Of a stretch of 36,810 nt of DNA, positions 21,341 through 29,593 are shown piece after piece. The DNA is from Actinomycetes bacterium (GTDB lineage Bacteria; Actinomycetota; Acidimicrobiia; Acidimicrobiales; RAAP-2). A program made the position numbers and the translations under genes. A model generated the notes under the pieces. The model ran no database searches and had not been told where the DNA came from. It worked only from the letters and a program-made list of their open reading frames with translations. How positions within the stretch are numbered: position 1 is the first letter of the stretch; each line of letters opens with the position of its first letter. The stretch is taken from the NCBI GenBank assembly GCA_021791145.1, contig JAJYXE010000019.1, positions 1 through 36,810 of the forward strand, read 5' to 3'.

Positions 21341-23276
21341 GCCGCTCACCCGGGTGCAGCGCGGCCCCGCTCCGCCCCGATCTGCTGGAAGGCTCCGGTT
21401 TCGCGAGCGGGAAGGCGGGAGCGCCTTGGCGGGCGCCGTTCGTCTGGCGGTCGCCGTTCGTCTGGTGGTCGCCGTTCGTCTGGCGGTCGCCGTTGGCGCC
21501 AACACGCTCGGGCTCGAGGCTCTCACCGAGACGGAGCACCGCGGCGGTCGCGCTGCGCGCGCCGATGTCTGCAGCCTTCAGCTCGTCACCTTCCACGTAG
21601 TGGTACTTGCCACCCCGCAGCCACGAGGCCACTGCGGCGATAGCGCAGGCTGCGACCGAGAAGTCGAATGCTTCGCGCAAGCCGTTCATGAACGGGCCGG
21701 ACACGAGCTTGGGGAAGAAGCTCCGCCCGGTGAGGTAGACCGCGTGGGCATGGGAGAGGTGGCTGAGGGCCGGTCCGAGAAGCCGAGCCATCGGGTTGTA
21801 GCCCAAGAAGGCCGCGAAGAGCGCTCCGGTTGGCGGCAGATGGGACACCTTCGCCGCGGCCGCGGCGGGGATCCCTTGCGAGACGAGCCCGTGGTAGAGG
21901 CTCCCCGGCAGGCCGCTCGCGAGGCCGGTGATGATCAGGGTGAAGAAGATGCCGATGGAGAGCACCATGGCCGAGTTCTGGAAGGTGGCGGTCATCCCCG
22001 ACCCGGCACCGCGCTGGTTGGGGGGGAGGCTGTTCATGATGCCGGCCCGGTTCGGCGAGGCGAAGAGGCCCATCGCGAGCCCGTTGACAAGCAAGAGCAG
22101 CGCGAACCAGATGTACGAGAAGTTGGCGGGGAGCAGCTCCAAGAGCCCGAAGCTCGCCGCCGCGGCGATCATCCCGCCCGTGGCGAAGGGCCGGGCACCG
22201 AAGTGGTCCGACAGGAAGCCCGAGACCGGTCCCGCGATGAGGAATCCGGCAGTGAGCGGCAGCATGTAGATGCCGGCCCACAGCGGGGTGTTGGCAAAGC
22301 TGTACCCGTGCTGGGGCAGCCAGATGCCCTGCAGCCAGATGATCAGGATGAACATGAGGCCGCCTCGCCCCAGAGAGGCGAGCAGGCTGGCCACGTTGCC
22401 CGCGGCGAACGCCCGGATCCGGAAGAGCGGCAGCCGGAACATCGGGTTCGAGACCTTGGTCTCGATGTAGCCGAAGAGGCCCAGCATGACGATCCCGCCG
22501 ACGATGGCGCCGATCACCCACGGGTTGGTCCATCCCATCGAGTGCCCTCCGTAGGGCTCGATCCCGTAGGTGATGCCCACCAGCACGGCGATGAGGCCGA
22601 CGGCGAAGGTCAGGTTCCCCCACCAGTCGATGTGCGAGGCGGTGCGCACCCCCTTCTCGACCAGCTTGAAGTAGGCCCAGAAGGTGCCGAACACACCGAA
22701 GGGGACCGACACCAAGAACACCAGGTGCCATTCGACCGGGCCGAGCAGGCCGCCGAGGACCAGACCGAGGAACGAGCCGCCGATGGCGGCCACCTGGTTC
22801 ACCCCCAAGGCGAGGCCCCGCTGGTCGGGCGGGAAGGCGTCGGTGAGGATCGCCGAGGAGTTGGCGAAGAGCAACGCCCCTCCCACCCCTTGGAAGACGC
22901 GCATGACGATGAGCCACAGCGCGCCGGCGGGCCCGTGCAGCCAGGTGATGGCCAGCAGGATCGAGAACACCGTGAAGACCGCGAAGCCGAGGTTGTACAT
23001 CTTCACCCGGCCGAACATGTCGCCCAGGCGCCCGAAGCTCACCACGAGCACCGCCGTGACCACGGTGAAGCCCATCAGCAACCACAGGAAGTAGCTGGAG
23101 TTGCTCGGCGTGAGCGGGTTCAGCCGGATCCCCCGGAAGATGTCGGGCAAGGCGATCAGGATGATCGACTGGTTGATCACCACCATCAGCATCCCCAAGG
23201 TGGTGTTGGACAGGGTCAGCCACTTGCCCTTGTAGGGATCGGGAGAGACGGCGATCGTTGCGGTCTGACCGGGCAT
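21330..23276 (-). CDS. DHA2-type MFS multidrug exporter
   Basis: 648 residues with about 14 membrane helices. The MFS motif A region reads SFGRLGDMFGRVKMYNLGF, and motif C is recognisable in NQVAAIGGSFLGLVLGGLLG. MRVFQGVGGALLFANSSAILTDAFPPDQRGLALG is typical of the 14-TMS drug:H+ antiporter family. The C-terminus is hydrophilic and holds three QTNGD-type repeats from an 18-bp tandem repeat. The substrate is unknown. ATG 23276 follows the MerR-type promoter. It is co-transcribed with the merR gene. Confidence 0.92.
   Translation of the reverse strand: MPGQTATIAVSPDPYKGKWLTLSNTTLGMLMVVINQSIILIALPDIFRGIRLNPLTPSNSSYFLWLLMGFTVVTAVLVVSFGRLGDMFGRVKMYNLGFAVFTVFSILLAITWLHGPAGALWLIVMRVFQGVGGALLFANSSAILTDAFPPDQRGLALGVNQVAAIGGSFLGLVLGGLLGPVEWHLVFLVSVPFGVFGTFWAYFKLVEKGVRTASHIDWWGNLTFAVGLIAVLVGITYGIEPYGGHSMGWTNPWVIGAIVGGIVMLGLFGYIETKVSNPMFRLPLFRIRAFAAGNVASLLASLGRGGLMFILIIWLQGIWLPQHGYSFANTPLWAGIYMLPLTAGFLIAGPVSGFLSDHFGARPFATGGMIAAAASFGLLELLPANFSYIWFALLLLVNGLAMGLFASPNRAGIMNSLPPNQRGAGSGMTATFQNSAMVLSIGIFFTLIITGLASGLPGSLYHGLVSQGIPAAAAAKVSHLPPTGALFAAFLGYNPMARLLGPALSHLSHAHAVYLTGRSFFPKLVSGPFMNGLREAFDFSVAACAIAAVASWLRGGKYHYVEGDELKAADIGARSATAAVLRLGESLEPERVGANGDRQTNGDHQTNGDRQTNGARQGAPAFPLAKPEPSSRSGRSGAALHPGERHEA
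21441..21494. repeat. 18-bp tandem repeat (three units) in the exporter C-terminus
   Basis: Three units of CGTCTGGCGGTCGCCGTT (one base differs in the middle copy) encode NGDRQT/NGDHQT hexapeptides in the cytoplasmic tail. Confidence 0.85.
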
Positions 23277-23304
23277 GGGACTCCTCTGCTGACGCTCACC
23301 TCAG

Positions 23305-23341
23305 AAGATTCAGAGTACAAGGATCTTACGTCAACGTCAGC
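23305..23341 (-). promoter_or_regulatory. MerR-type operator/promoter of the exporter
   Basis: AAGATTC (23305-23311) and GGATCTT (23321-23327) form a dyad with one mismatch. On the minus strand a TTGACG -35 lies just upstream (23338-23333) and ATCTTC lies 19 bp further on, the stretched spacing that MerR proteins correct. The repeated ACGTCA nearby may help binding. Assignment is inferred. Confidence 0.5.
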
Positions 23342-23391
23342 ATCATGTGCGCGGGCCAGGCCGCCCTCGGGCGAGCCTTGGGCCGCCTGAG

Positions 23392-24072
23392 CTACCCTCC
23401 GGGCCCGAGGTCATCACCACGGGCCTCGAGTCGGCGGAGCTCGTCCCTGCCCCGGACCGCCTCCACGATGATCTCGACGCAGGTGGCGAGCGGGACAGCG
23501 GTGGCGTCGATCCACAGCTGATAGTGACGGTGGTCGGCGACGTCGGCGTGGTACAGGCGCTGGATGTAACGGTGACGGGCCGCGTCGGTGTGATGCTGCG
23601 CCCGCCGCGCCGTGCGCTCGTCCAGCCCTCCGACGTCCATCACCTGGGCGATGTCCGCCTCGACCGGACCGTCGAGGCGGACATGCAGCGCTCCGGGATG
23701 GTCCGCGAGCACGATCGCTGCGCCACGCCCGAGGATGACCGCCCCACGGCACGCCTCCCTGTGCAAGACCTCGGCGATGTGCTCCTTGTAGGCGGCCTCG
23801 TCGTGATGCGCGCCCATCTCGAGCGGGGGAATGCCGGCCCAGACCGTCCCCGAGGCGGAGAAGAACGAGAGCCAGTGGCTGAGCCCGCGTCCCAGCTCGT
23901 CCTCCATGGCGAGGACGCTCTCGGGGCGCTCGGCGAGATCGGCGGCGACCGAGGCGGGGATTGCCCTGTCCAAGAAGGCAACCCCGAGACGTTCGGCGAC
24001 CCGCGGCCCGACGAAACCGCCGCCGGCGCCGTACGCGGCCGAGATCGTCACGACCGGCTTTGCTGCGGCCAC
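23392..24072 (-). CDS. Cytidylate-kinase-like family protein
   Basis: 226 residues. The N-terminus, KPVVTISAAYGAGGGFVGPRVAERLG, is the glycine-rich phosphate-binding loop of cytidylate-kinase-like proteins (usual form EYGSGGREIA). The middle has CRGAVILGRGAAIVLADHP and the C-terminus the paired RxxYxxxLYxxD pattern (RYIQRLYHADVADHRHYQLWID) of this family. It is likely a nucleotide-binding or kinase-like protein whose substrate is unknown. The GTG start at 24072 has GGAGG five bases upstream; the frame continues to 24216 without similarity. It is transcribed towards the exporter but separated by 115 nt with its own 3' end. Confidence 0.8.
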   Translation of the reverse strand: MAAAKPVVTISAAYGAGGGFVGPRVAERLGVAFLDRAIPASVAADLAERPESVLAMEDELGRGLSHWLSFFSASGTVWAGIPPLEMGAHHDEAAYKEHIAEVLHREACRGAVILGRGAAIVLADHPGALHVRLDGPVEADIAQVMDVGGLDERTARRAQHHTDAARHRYIQRLYHADVADHRHYQLWIDATAVPLATCVEIIVEAVRGRDELRRLEARGDDLGPGG

Positions 24073-24695
24073 TCCACCTCCGATCCCGTGACGCGTCTCT
24101 GTCGGTGCCACTATGCCCGCCGGCTTGTGGCCGCACCGATCGACCGGCGGCCACGGGCAGTCAGAGGATGGGCGCGCGAAGATCCCGCGGCCAAAGCGCC
24201 CGGCGCCCTGGTGCATCCGGCCTCCCTCGACGCGCCTCGAGACGCCGAGCGAGCTCGCGGGTGCGGCGCCCGCTCCTGGCGGTCACCCCGCTCTCCTTGG
24301 TCGACGCGATCACGGTCCGGAGACTTCGAGCGGCGCACCGACGTGGCGGGCAGATCCGGGAGCAAAAAGGGGGCGTGGGCCCCTGCGACGAGCGCGGGGC
24401 GCGTGCTGGTGGCCCGGGGCCGGCTGTCCGTGCACGGCTGGACCGCGACTTTGATCGACGCAAGCAAGCCGTGGCCGGGAGTGGAGCGACGGATCGCGAA
24501 GGCGGGCACGACGATGCCCGCCGCTGGGTAGCATCGAGCTGGCCGTTTGGTCGGGCGTTGACCCGACTGCGCTGGATCTGGTCCTCGTTGAGCGTCTGGC
24601 CCTTCGTGGAAGGACACCGCTCATGGCGACGCTCATGGCGACAAGGTCGCCCCCGGCACCTGCGAGGCAGGGGCCCTGCGCCCCCAGCGACGCCC
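24073..24695. other. Non-coding stretch of about 620 nt
   Basis: No gene is supported on either strand: open frames here have arginine/proline-rich, shadow-like compositions and no ribosome sites. A strong hairpin, GGCGGGCA (24501-24508), 6-nt loop, TGCCCGCC (24515-24522), is the only clear structure. The stretch must contain the upstream regions of the cytidylate-kinase-like gene and of the first GAF-ANTAR gene. Confidence 0.6.
24501..24522. terminator. Strong 8-bp hairpin of unknown role
   Basis: Perfect 8-bp arms GGCGGGCA and TGCCCGCC with loop CGACGA and no U tract. It could terminate an unseen transcript or be a protein or RNA signal. Confidence 0.4.
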
Positions 24696-25394
24696 GTGGC
24701 TTCTGACCGGCTCCTTGGGATCCTGGGTCTTCTCGCCGGTGGCGATGGCTCGGGCGCTGCCCGGCTGTGCACGGTGGCTGCCGAGGTGACCGGGATGAGC
24801 GGGGCGGGGGTCATGCTGCTCGCCGACGGGCGACCGCAAGCATCGGTCTGCACCACCGACGAGGTGTCCTCTCTCATCGAAGAGGCCCAGTACACCCTGG
24901 GGGAAGGGCCGTGCGTGGACGCCCACGGCCTCGGCGAGGTGGTCTCCGAACCCGACCTCGGATCCCACGGCGCCCTGCGCTGGGTTTCCTTCTCGCGGCG
25001 CGCGCTCGGCGCCGGGGCCCGGGCGGTGTTCGGCTACCCGATCCGGATCGGCACCGTGCGGCTCGGCGCGCTCAACCTCTATCGCGACCGGATCGGGCCC
25101 CTCGACGACGACCAGCACGCCAACGCCCTGGTCATGGCCGACGTCGCGGCACGGGCGATCCTCGCCGCCCGAACCGACGCACCCCGTGGGACCTTCGGGC
25201 TCGACCCCGAAGAGGACTTCTGCTTCTGGGGAGTCGTGCACCAAGCAGCGGGCATGGTCTCGGTGCAATTGGACGTGCCCGTGGTCGACGCTCTGGTTCG
25301 CCTGCGGGCCCGTGCGTTCCTCACGGACCGCCTCGTCTCAGACGTCGCCCGCGACGTGGTCGAGCGGCGGCTCCGCTTCGACGGCGGCGGGTGA
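24696..25394 (+). CDS. GAF-ANTAR regulator (first of two)
   Basis: 232 residues. The GAF sensor domain spans about residues 10-140 (LCTVAAEVTGMSGAGVMLL, LGEGPCVDAHGLGEVV, VRLGALNLYRDRIGPL). A C-terminal ANTAR helix bundle follows, from about QAAGMVSVQLDVPVVDALVRLRARAFLTDRLVSDVARDVV. ANTAR domains bind paired hairpins in nascent RNA and prevent termination; GAF domains bind small ligands or haem. The GTG at 24696 is chosen because it starts just before the GAF domain; the frame remains open upstream without similarity. It is followed by a related gene at 25544. Confidence 0.85.
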   Translation: MASDRLLGILGLLAGGDGSGAARLCTVAAEVTGMSGAGVMLLADGRPQASVCTTDEVSSLIEEAQYTLGEGPCVDAHGLGEVVSEPDLGSHGALRWVSFSRRALGAGARAVFGYPIRIGTVRLGALNLYRDRIGPLDDDQHANALVMADVAARAILAARTDAPRGTFGLDPEEDFCFWGVVHQAAGMVSVQLDVPVVDALVRLRARAFLTDRLVSDVARDVVERRLRFDGGG

Positions 25395-25412
25395 GGAGCC
25401 CGGGCCTTCGGC

Positions 25413-25438
25413 TATCGTCCGCACGTATCGTCCGCACG
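25413..25438. repeat. 13-bp tandem duplication
   Basis: TATCGTCCGCACG occurs twice in direct succession just after the first GAF-ANTAR gene. No function is evident. Confidence 0.8.
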
Positions 25439-25496
25439 GGGGGATCTCCCGCTCCGCCGCCGGCTCTCCGCCGCCGGGTGCTCGCCGGGGTGCCGC

Positions 25497-25537
25497 GGGA
25501 CCATGGCCGCCTTGCAGCCGCATCGCACGAGTCAGGT
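25497..25537 (+). promoter_or_regulatory. DosR-like box and -10 of the second GAF-ANTAR gene
   Basis: GGGACCATGGCCGC (25497-25510) matches the DosR consensus at 10 of 14 positions. TCAGGT (25532-25537) follows after 21 nt, and the expected transcription start coincides with ATG 25544. The same box-to-start distance is seen at 35109-35156. Confidence 0.45.
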
Positions 25538-25543
25538 GTCGTA

Positions 25544-26278
25544 ATGCCGAACCAGACGCTGTTGATCCGCAGCCTCGTCGAGCTGGCCGACAACCTGGTC
25601 GACGACTACGACGTCGTCGACATCCTCAGCTTGCTCGCCGACCGCTGCGTCCACGCGCTCGGCGTCGACGCCGCCGGCGTCATGTTGGCCGCGCCGAGCG
25701 GGGCGCTCCAGGTGATCGCCTCCTCGAGCGACGCCATGCGCACCTTGGAGCTGTTCCAGCTCCAGTCGGACCAAGGACCGTGCCTGGAGGCCTACCGCAC
25801 CGGCACCCAGGTTGTGAACCTCGACCTCGCGGCCGTCGGCGGTCGATGGCCCCGTTTCGCTCCGCGTGCGGTCGCCGAGGGGTTCCGCTCCGCCCACTCG
25901 TTCCCGATGCGGCTGCGCCGCCGGACGCTCGGCGCGCTCAACCTGCTGCGGCGCGATCCCGGCGCGCTGGACGACGCGGACATCGCCGCCGCCCAAGCCC
26001 TCGCAGACATCGCCACCATCGCCATCATCCAGCACCAGGTCGTCATCGACGCCCAGACCCTCGCCAGCCAGCTCAGCGGGGCGCTCAACAGCCGCATCGT
26101 GATCGAGCAGGCCAAGGGCAAGATCGCCCAGGCCACCGGCAGCGACATGGACCATGCGTTCCGCCAGCTGCGGAGCCACGCCCGCAACCACAACCTGCGC
26201 CTTGCCGACCTGGCGTCGAGGATCGCCGAAGGCACCGTCGGCCCCGGCTCCCTCGACGATCTCCGACCGGATGAGTGA
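25544..26278 (+). CDS. GAF-ANTAR regulator (second of two)
   Basis: 244 residues. A GAF domain (SLVELADNLVDDYDVVDILSLLADRCVHALGVDAAGVML, with LQSDQGPCLEAYRTG and RRTLGALNLLRRDPG) precedes an ANTAR domain (LNSRIVIEQAKGKIAQATGSDMDHAFRQLRSHARNHNLRLADLASRI). That is a textbook ANTAR with the conserved VIEQAKG helix. It probably acts as an RNA-binding antiterminator responding to a small molecule. ATG 25544 appears leaderless, starting where a -10 at 25532 would initiate; no Shine-Dalgarno sequence is present. It may have arisen by duplication with the preceding gene, though the two ANTAR parts are quite diverged. Confidence 0.9.
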   Translation: MPNQTLLIRSLVELADNLVDDYDVVDILSLLADRCVHALGVDAAGVMLAAPSGALQVIASSSDAMRTLELFQLQSDQGPCLEAYRTGTQVVNLDLAAVGGRWPRFAPRAVAEGFRSAHSFPMRLRRRTLGALNLLRRDPGALDDADIAAAQALADIATIAIIQHQVVIDAQTLASQLSGALNSRIVIEQAKGKIAQATGSDMDHAFRQLRSHARNHNLRLADLASRIAEGTVGPGSLDDLRPDE

Positions 26279-26458
26279 CGGCTTTCTCCCAGGCGTGTCG
26301 CATTACCGCCCGCGCTCCGCCTGTGGGTGCGACCCCAGGCCGGCCCGACGCCAGACCGGCTGCGAATCGGGATAGGGTCTTCGCCCACAAGAAGAAGTTC
26401 CGGCTCAGCGTTGCTCCGGACCCGGTGGCGCTCTCCGACGACTCCGGGAAGAGAGCTC

Positions 26459-27505
26459 GTGCAAACCACCACCACCACCACCGACGCTTCGAACGTCGAC
26501 TTTCGCCGACTTGCCCTGGAGGTCCGCGCGGCCCGGCTCCTGAACCGGCGACCGGGCTACTACCGCGCGAAGATCGGCCTCACCCTCGCAGCCTTCGCCG
26601 CGGGCTGGGCGGCCTTCGTCTTCGTCGGCGACTCGTGGGCGACGCTCGGGCTCGCGGCATTCTTGGGGGTGATGTCCACTCAATTGGGTTTCATCGGCCA
26701 CGACGCCGGGCACCAACAGGTGTTCGGCTCCCGACGAGCGAACCGACTGCTCGGGCTGGTGGTCGGCAACCTCCTGATCGGCCTGTGCTACGGATGGTGG
26801 GTCCCCAAGCACAACGCGCACCACGCCCACCCCAACGAGGTGGGCCGCGATCCCGACATCGGTGACGGCCTCGTCGCGCTCGCGCCCACCGAGGGACAGG
26901 GCATAAAGCGGCGGAGCCTCGCCTGGCTGCTCGCGCGCTGGCAGGCGCCGCTCTTCTTCCCCCTGATGGTGCTTCGGAGCCTCGGCATGCACGTGTCCGG
27001 AGCCCAGCATCTTCTTCGCCGACGCGACCGGACGGCGGCGATCGAGGCGCTTGCGGTCGCTTCCCACTTGGCGCTCTTCTTGACGGTGGTCCTGGTGGTG
27101 CTGAGCCCACTGAAGGCTCTTGCATTCGTCGCCGTGGAGCAGGCGGTGTTCTCCTTTTACCTGGGTTGCAGCTTCGCCCCCAACCACAAGGCGATGCCGA
27201 TCATCCCGGCCGACGCGGCGATCGGATTCGCCGAACGCCAGGTGGTGACCGCCCGCAACATCGCCGGCGGACGACTGACGGCCTTCGTGCTCGGTGGCCT
27301 CAACTACCAGATCGAGCACCACCTGTTCCCCTCCATGCCTCGTCCCAACCTGAGGCATGCGCAGCGCCTCGTCAGGGAGTTCTGCGAGGCGAACGAGCTC
27401 GGCTACTGCGAGACCAGCGTGTCGGAGTCGTTCCGCCGGATCGTCCGCCACCTCCAATCGGGTGGCCAGGGCACCGTGCTTGCGGTCGCGACGGCGCGAA
27501 CCTAG
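26459..27505 (+). CDS. Membrane fatty acid desaturase
   Basis: 348 residues with four hydrophobic helices in two pairs. The three histidine boxes are present: HDAGH (in GFIGHDAGHQQVFGS), HNAHH (WVPKHNAHHAHPN) and QIEHH (NYQIEHHLFPSMPRPNL). The last box with Gln in first position is typical of front-end or linoleoyl-type desaturases rather than plain delta-9 enzymes. It introduces a double bond in membrane lipid acyl chains using di-iron and O2. GTG 26459 follows GAGAG; upstream codons lack similarity. The stop overlaps the stop of the convergent STAS fragment through a shared CTAG. Confidence 0.92.
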   Translation: MQTTTTTTDASNVDFRRLALEVRAARLLNRRPGYYRAKIGLTLAAFAAGWAAFVFVGDSWATLGLAAFLGVMSTQLGFIGHDAGHQQVFGSRRANRLLGLVVGNLLIGLCYGWWVPKHNAHHAHPNEVGRDPDIGDGLVALAPTEGQGIKRRSLAWLLARWQAPLFFPLMVLRSLGMHVSGAQHLLRRRDRTAAIEALAVASHLALFLTVVLVVLSPLKALAFVAVEQAVFSFYLGCSFAPNHKAMPIIPADAAIGFAERQVVTARNIAGGRLTAFVLGGLNYQIEHHLFPSMPRPNLRHAQRLVREFCEANELGYCETSVSESFRRIVRHLQSGGQGTVLAVATART

Positions 27506-27765
27506 GCGGACAGCACAGGGCCAGCCCCGGTAGGCGAGCCCGGACGGCCCGCTTGAGCGGCTGCCGCCTCTGCCACGCTGTCGTGAAGGACGAACACCGC
27601 GTCGAGGCCGACGAGCTCGATCACCCGTCGCGGCAGCCGGTGCGGGCACACGAGGTCGAACCAGGTGCCACACGCGATCGCCCGCTGGCGGGCTTGGAGC
27701 ATCGTCGTCAATCCCGCCGCCACCAAGAAGCCGACACCGGTCAGGTCGGCGATCACCCCGTTCAC
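27502..27765 (-). pseudogene. Truncated STAS domain (C-terminal half)
   Basis: 87 residues beginning VNGVIADLTGVGFLVAAGLTTMLQARQRA and ending IELVGLDAVFVLHDSVAEA, i.e. the central strand, helix with the usual phosphorylated-Ser region (here VAAGL in place of DSAGL), and C-terminal half of an anti-sigma-factor antagonist. The first about 40 residues of a STAS fold are missing, and the upstream frames on this strand do not supply them. Replacement of D and S by V and A also removes the regulatory Ser. It is likely a remnant, though a short expressed protein cannot be excluded. Confidence 0.6.
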
Positions 27766-28001
27766 ACCGTGAGACCCAGACCCGGGGCCGCGATCCCGAC
27801 GGGGACGCTCTTTTGTGCAGAGGGGATCGGCCGGCCGACGGCTGTCGCGAGTTGCAGACCCGTCTCGTCGCGTGCTGAAGGACCGCCGGCCATCGGGACG
27901 AGGCCTCTCGTCGCTGCCACCGTCATCGCTCTCCTCTCCGACCCATAATGCTGGCGCGTCAGTGCAACTCGGTGCGTCGATTCCGAGAGCGACCTGCGGC
28001 C

Positions 28002-29219
28002 CTATCTGCTCGCGGCGGAGCGGCCACTGCTGCCAGAGGCAGGGGGACCTGAGCGGACCGAAGGGGGTTCCTTCATCGACGCAGCCACCAGTCGGAGGAA
28101 TTGCGCGTCCGAGATGATCGCGAGCTGCTGGCCGTTGCGGATGCGCTGGTGAGCCTCGCGCAACGGGGTGCGCCCATCGTTCCTGTTCGCCACCGACACC
28201 CCGACGACCAGGATCGTCGTGTTGGCGTTGACCGACTCCTGCGAGAAGCCGCCTGCTCTGCGGACTGCGTCGAACGCCCGCGCCCGCGTCATGCCGTCGA
28301 GGGCTCCGGTGAACGCAACGTGCTGCTCTCTCAGCGATCTCGGGCGACCCGCGGCAGCGACCGGCTCACCGTTGAGCGCCGAGAGGGCCTCTCGCGCGTC
28401 GACGAAACGCTGGGCGCCACGGGCGAGCGCATCCCAGAGCCACGCCTTGAGCTCATCGGATGCATCCAGATCACGGAGCAGCTTGCCTGTCGGACCGGCG
28501 AGATTGAACGCGTCGACGACATCTCCGGTGAGAAGCGTCATCGCCAGCAGGGCCACTTGGTAGACGTCCGCAGAGGAATTCCAGAAGCGAACCGCGTAGG
28601 CGGACGTGTCAGCGGTGCCGCGCACTCGCTCAGCCGAGGCGGTCACGAGGTCCGGGGGGATGTACGCCCGTGGGGCTGCTCCCTCGAGCTGCACGCGGCC
28701 GGGTCTGAGGCTCTGCTTGGCAAGACCGAAGTCTCCGAGCAGCAGTCGCCTGCGCGAGATGAAGACGTTCGACGGAGTGATGTCGCCGTGGCAGATCCCC
28801 CGCGAGTGCATCAGCGAGAGCACGCCCAGCAGCTCGCCCAAGCCCTTCCGTACTGCACCCTCGGGCCAAGGCAGCCTTCGCTCCTCGGCCGCCGTCTGGA
28901 CGGTCCCCTCGTCCATCCAGTCGAAGACGAGCACGTACTTCGGCGGAGAACCGCGCTGGCGAGGCAAGGAGAAGGCGTCGCGCATCGGCACGATCCCGCT
29001 TCGATCTGCGAGAAGACTGCCGAAGTACGATTCGCCATGCCAGATGACGGGATCGGTCATGACCTTGAGACAGACGTCCCCCGCGCCTCGACTCCGAGAG
29101 CCGAGCACGATGCCCCGGTAGATCTTGCCGAGGCCGCCTTCGGCGAGCTTGGGCGACTCGATGCGGTAGCGACGACCGGTGCAATCGCTTCGGAGTACTT
29201 CGCCCTTCCCCATCCTCAT
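28002..29219 (-). CDS. Ser/Thr protein kinase fused to a C-terminal BRCT domain
   Basis: About 405 residues. Kinase domain: glycine loop LAEGGLGKIYRG, ATP-anchoring Lys in VCLKVM, catalytic loop ICHGDITPSNVF (HGD instead of HRD), metal motif GDFGLAK, and YIPPDLVTA in the activation segment. A BRCT domain follows (about residues 300-385: EQHVAFTGALDGMTRARAFDAVRRAGG, then TTILVVGV, and ISDAQFLRLV), the same layout as BRCT domains of bacterial DNA ligase. The Ser/Arg/Pro-rich end is disordered. BRCT domains bind phosphopeptides or DNA ends, suggesting a DNA-damage or nucleoid target (inference). Start candidates: ATG 29219, ATG 29213 and GTG 29285; 29219 lies a little after AGGGGG. Confidence 0.88.
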   Translation of the reverse strand: MRMGKGEVLRSDCTGRRYRIESPKLAEGGLGKIYRGIVLGSRSRGAGDVCLKVMTDPVIWHGESYFGSLLADRSGIVPMRDAFSLPRQRGSPPKYVLVFDWMDEGTVQTAAEERRLPWPEGAVRKGLGELLGVLSLMHSRGICHGDITPSNVFISRRRLLLGDFGLAKQSLRPGRVQLEGAAPRAYIPPDLVTASAERVRGTADTSAYAVRFWNSSADVYQVALLAMTLLTGDVVDAFNLAGPTGKLLRDLDASDELKAWLWDALARGAQRFVDAREALSALNGEPVAAAGRPRSLREQHVAFTGALDGMTRARAFDAVRRAGGFSQESVNANTTILVVGVSVANRNDGRTPLREAHQRIRNGQQLAIISDAQFLRLVAASMKEPPSVRSGPPASGSSGRSAASR

Positions 29220-29290
29220 CGCACGGGCAGACCCCCTGCGAGCAGCTCGCCTTGGGCGGCGAAGCGGCGTGATGGGGTCAACCACACCGA

Positions 29291-29593
29291 ATGGGGGACG
29301 AGAGAATGCACGAGCTGGTAGAGGGGACCGCTGATACCGAGAGTGGTTCGGGAGGAAGACCGGACCGGGCGGTCGGTCGCCAACCGAGGCACACCGACAT
29401 CGTGGCGCGCGCCCTGCAGGGCGAGCGGGTACGCCTCACCATCTACGACAATGGCGTTCCGCGCCGGAGGGTGCTGAGAGCCGGCACCATCGTTCGCGAC
29501 TGTGACGGCCGTCACTGTCGTATCTGCCGGGTCACCGAACACGGTTGGCACGAGCTCTCGCGCGAAGGACGTCCCTTGGCTGTGTCCTCATGA
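29291..29593 (+). CDS. Small unknown protein
   Basis: 100 residues from ATG 29291, or 95 from ATG 29306. The second half, VARALQGERVRLTIYDNGVPRRRVLRAGTIVRDCDGRHCRICRVTEHGWHELSREGR, has the look of a small folded beta-rich domain with a CDGRHC pair that could bind metal. No family recognised. It is divergent from the kinase-BRCT gene and its stop overlaps the convergent small gene at 29588. Coding support is moderate: composition is less arginine/proline-skewed than neighbouring shadow frames. Confidence 0.5.
   Translation: MGDERMHELVEGTADTESGSGGRPDRAVGRQPRHTDIVARALQGERVRLTIYDNGVPRRRVLRAGTIVRDCDGRHCRICRVTEHGWHELSREGRPLAVSS

Noticed and set aside
21318..23390. A 690-codon plus-strand frame over the exporter, and a similar 500-codon minus-strand frame over arsB (13334-14836)
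   Set aside because: Both are charged, low-complexity shadows of membrane proteins with clear MFS and ArsB motifs on the opposite strand.
25180..25200. GGGACCTTCGGGCT inside the first GAF-ANTAR gene as a DosR box
   Set aside because: It is internal to coding sequence, the second half-site is degenerate and no start follows at a suitable distance.
27766..28001. Missing N-terminal half of the STAS domain upstream in another frame
   Set aside because: The upstream frames give sequences without the expected first strand and helix of STAS, so a single frameshift does not restore the domain.
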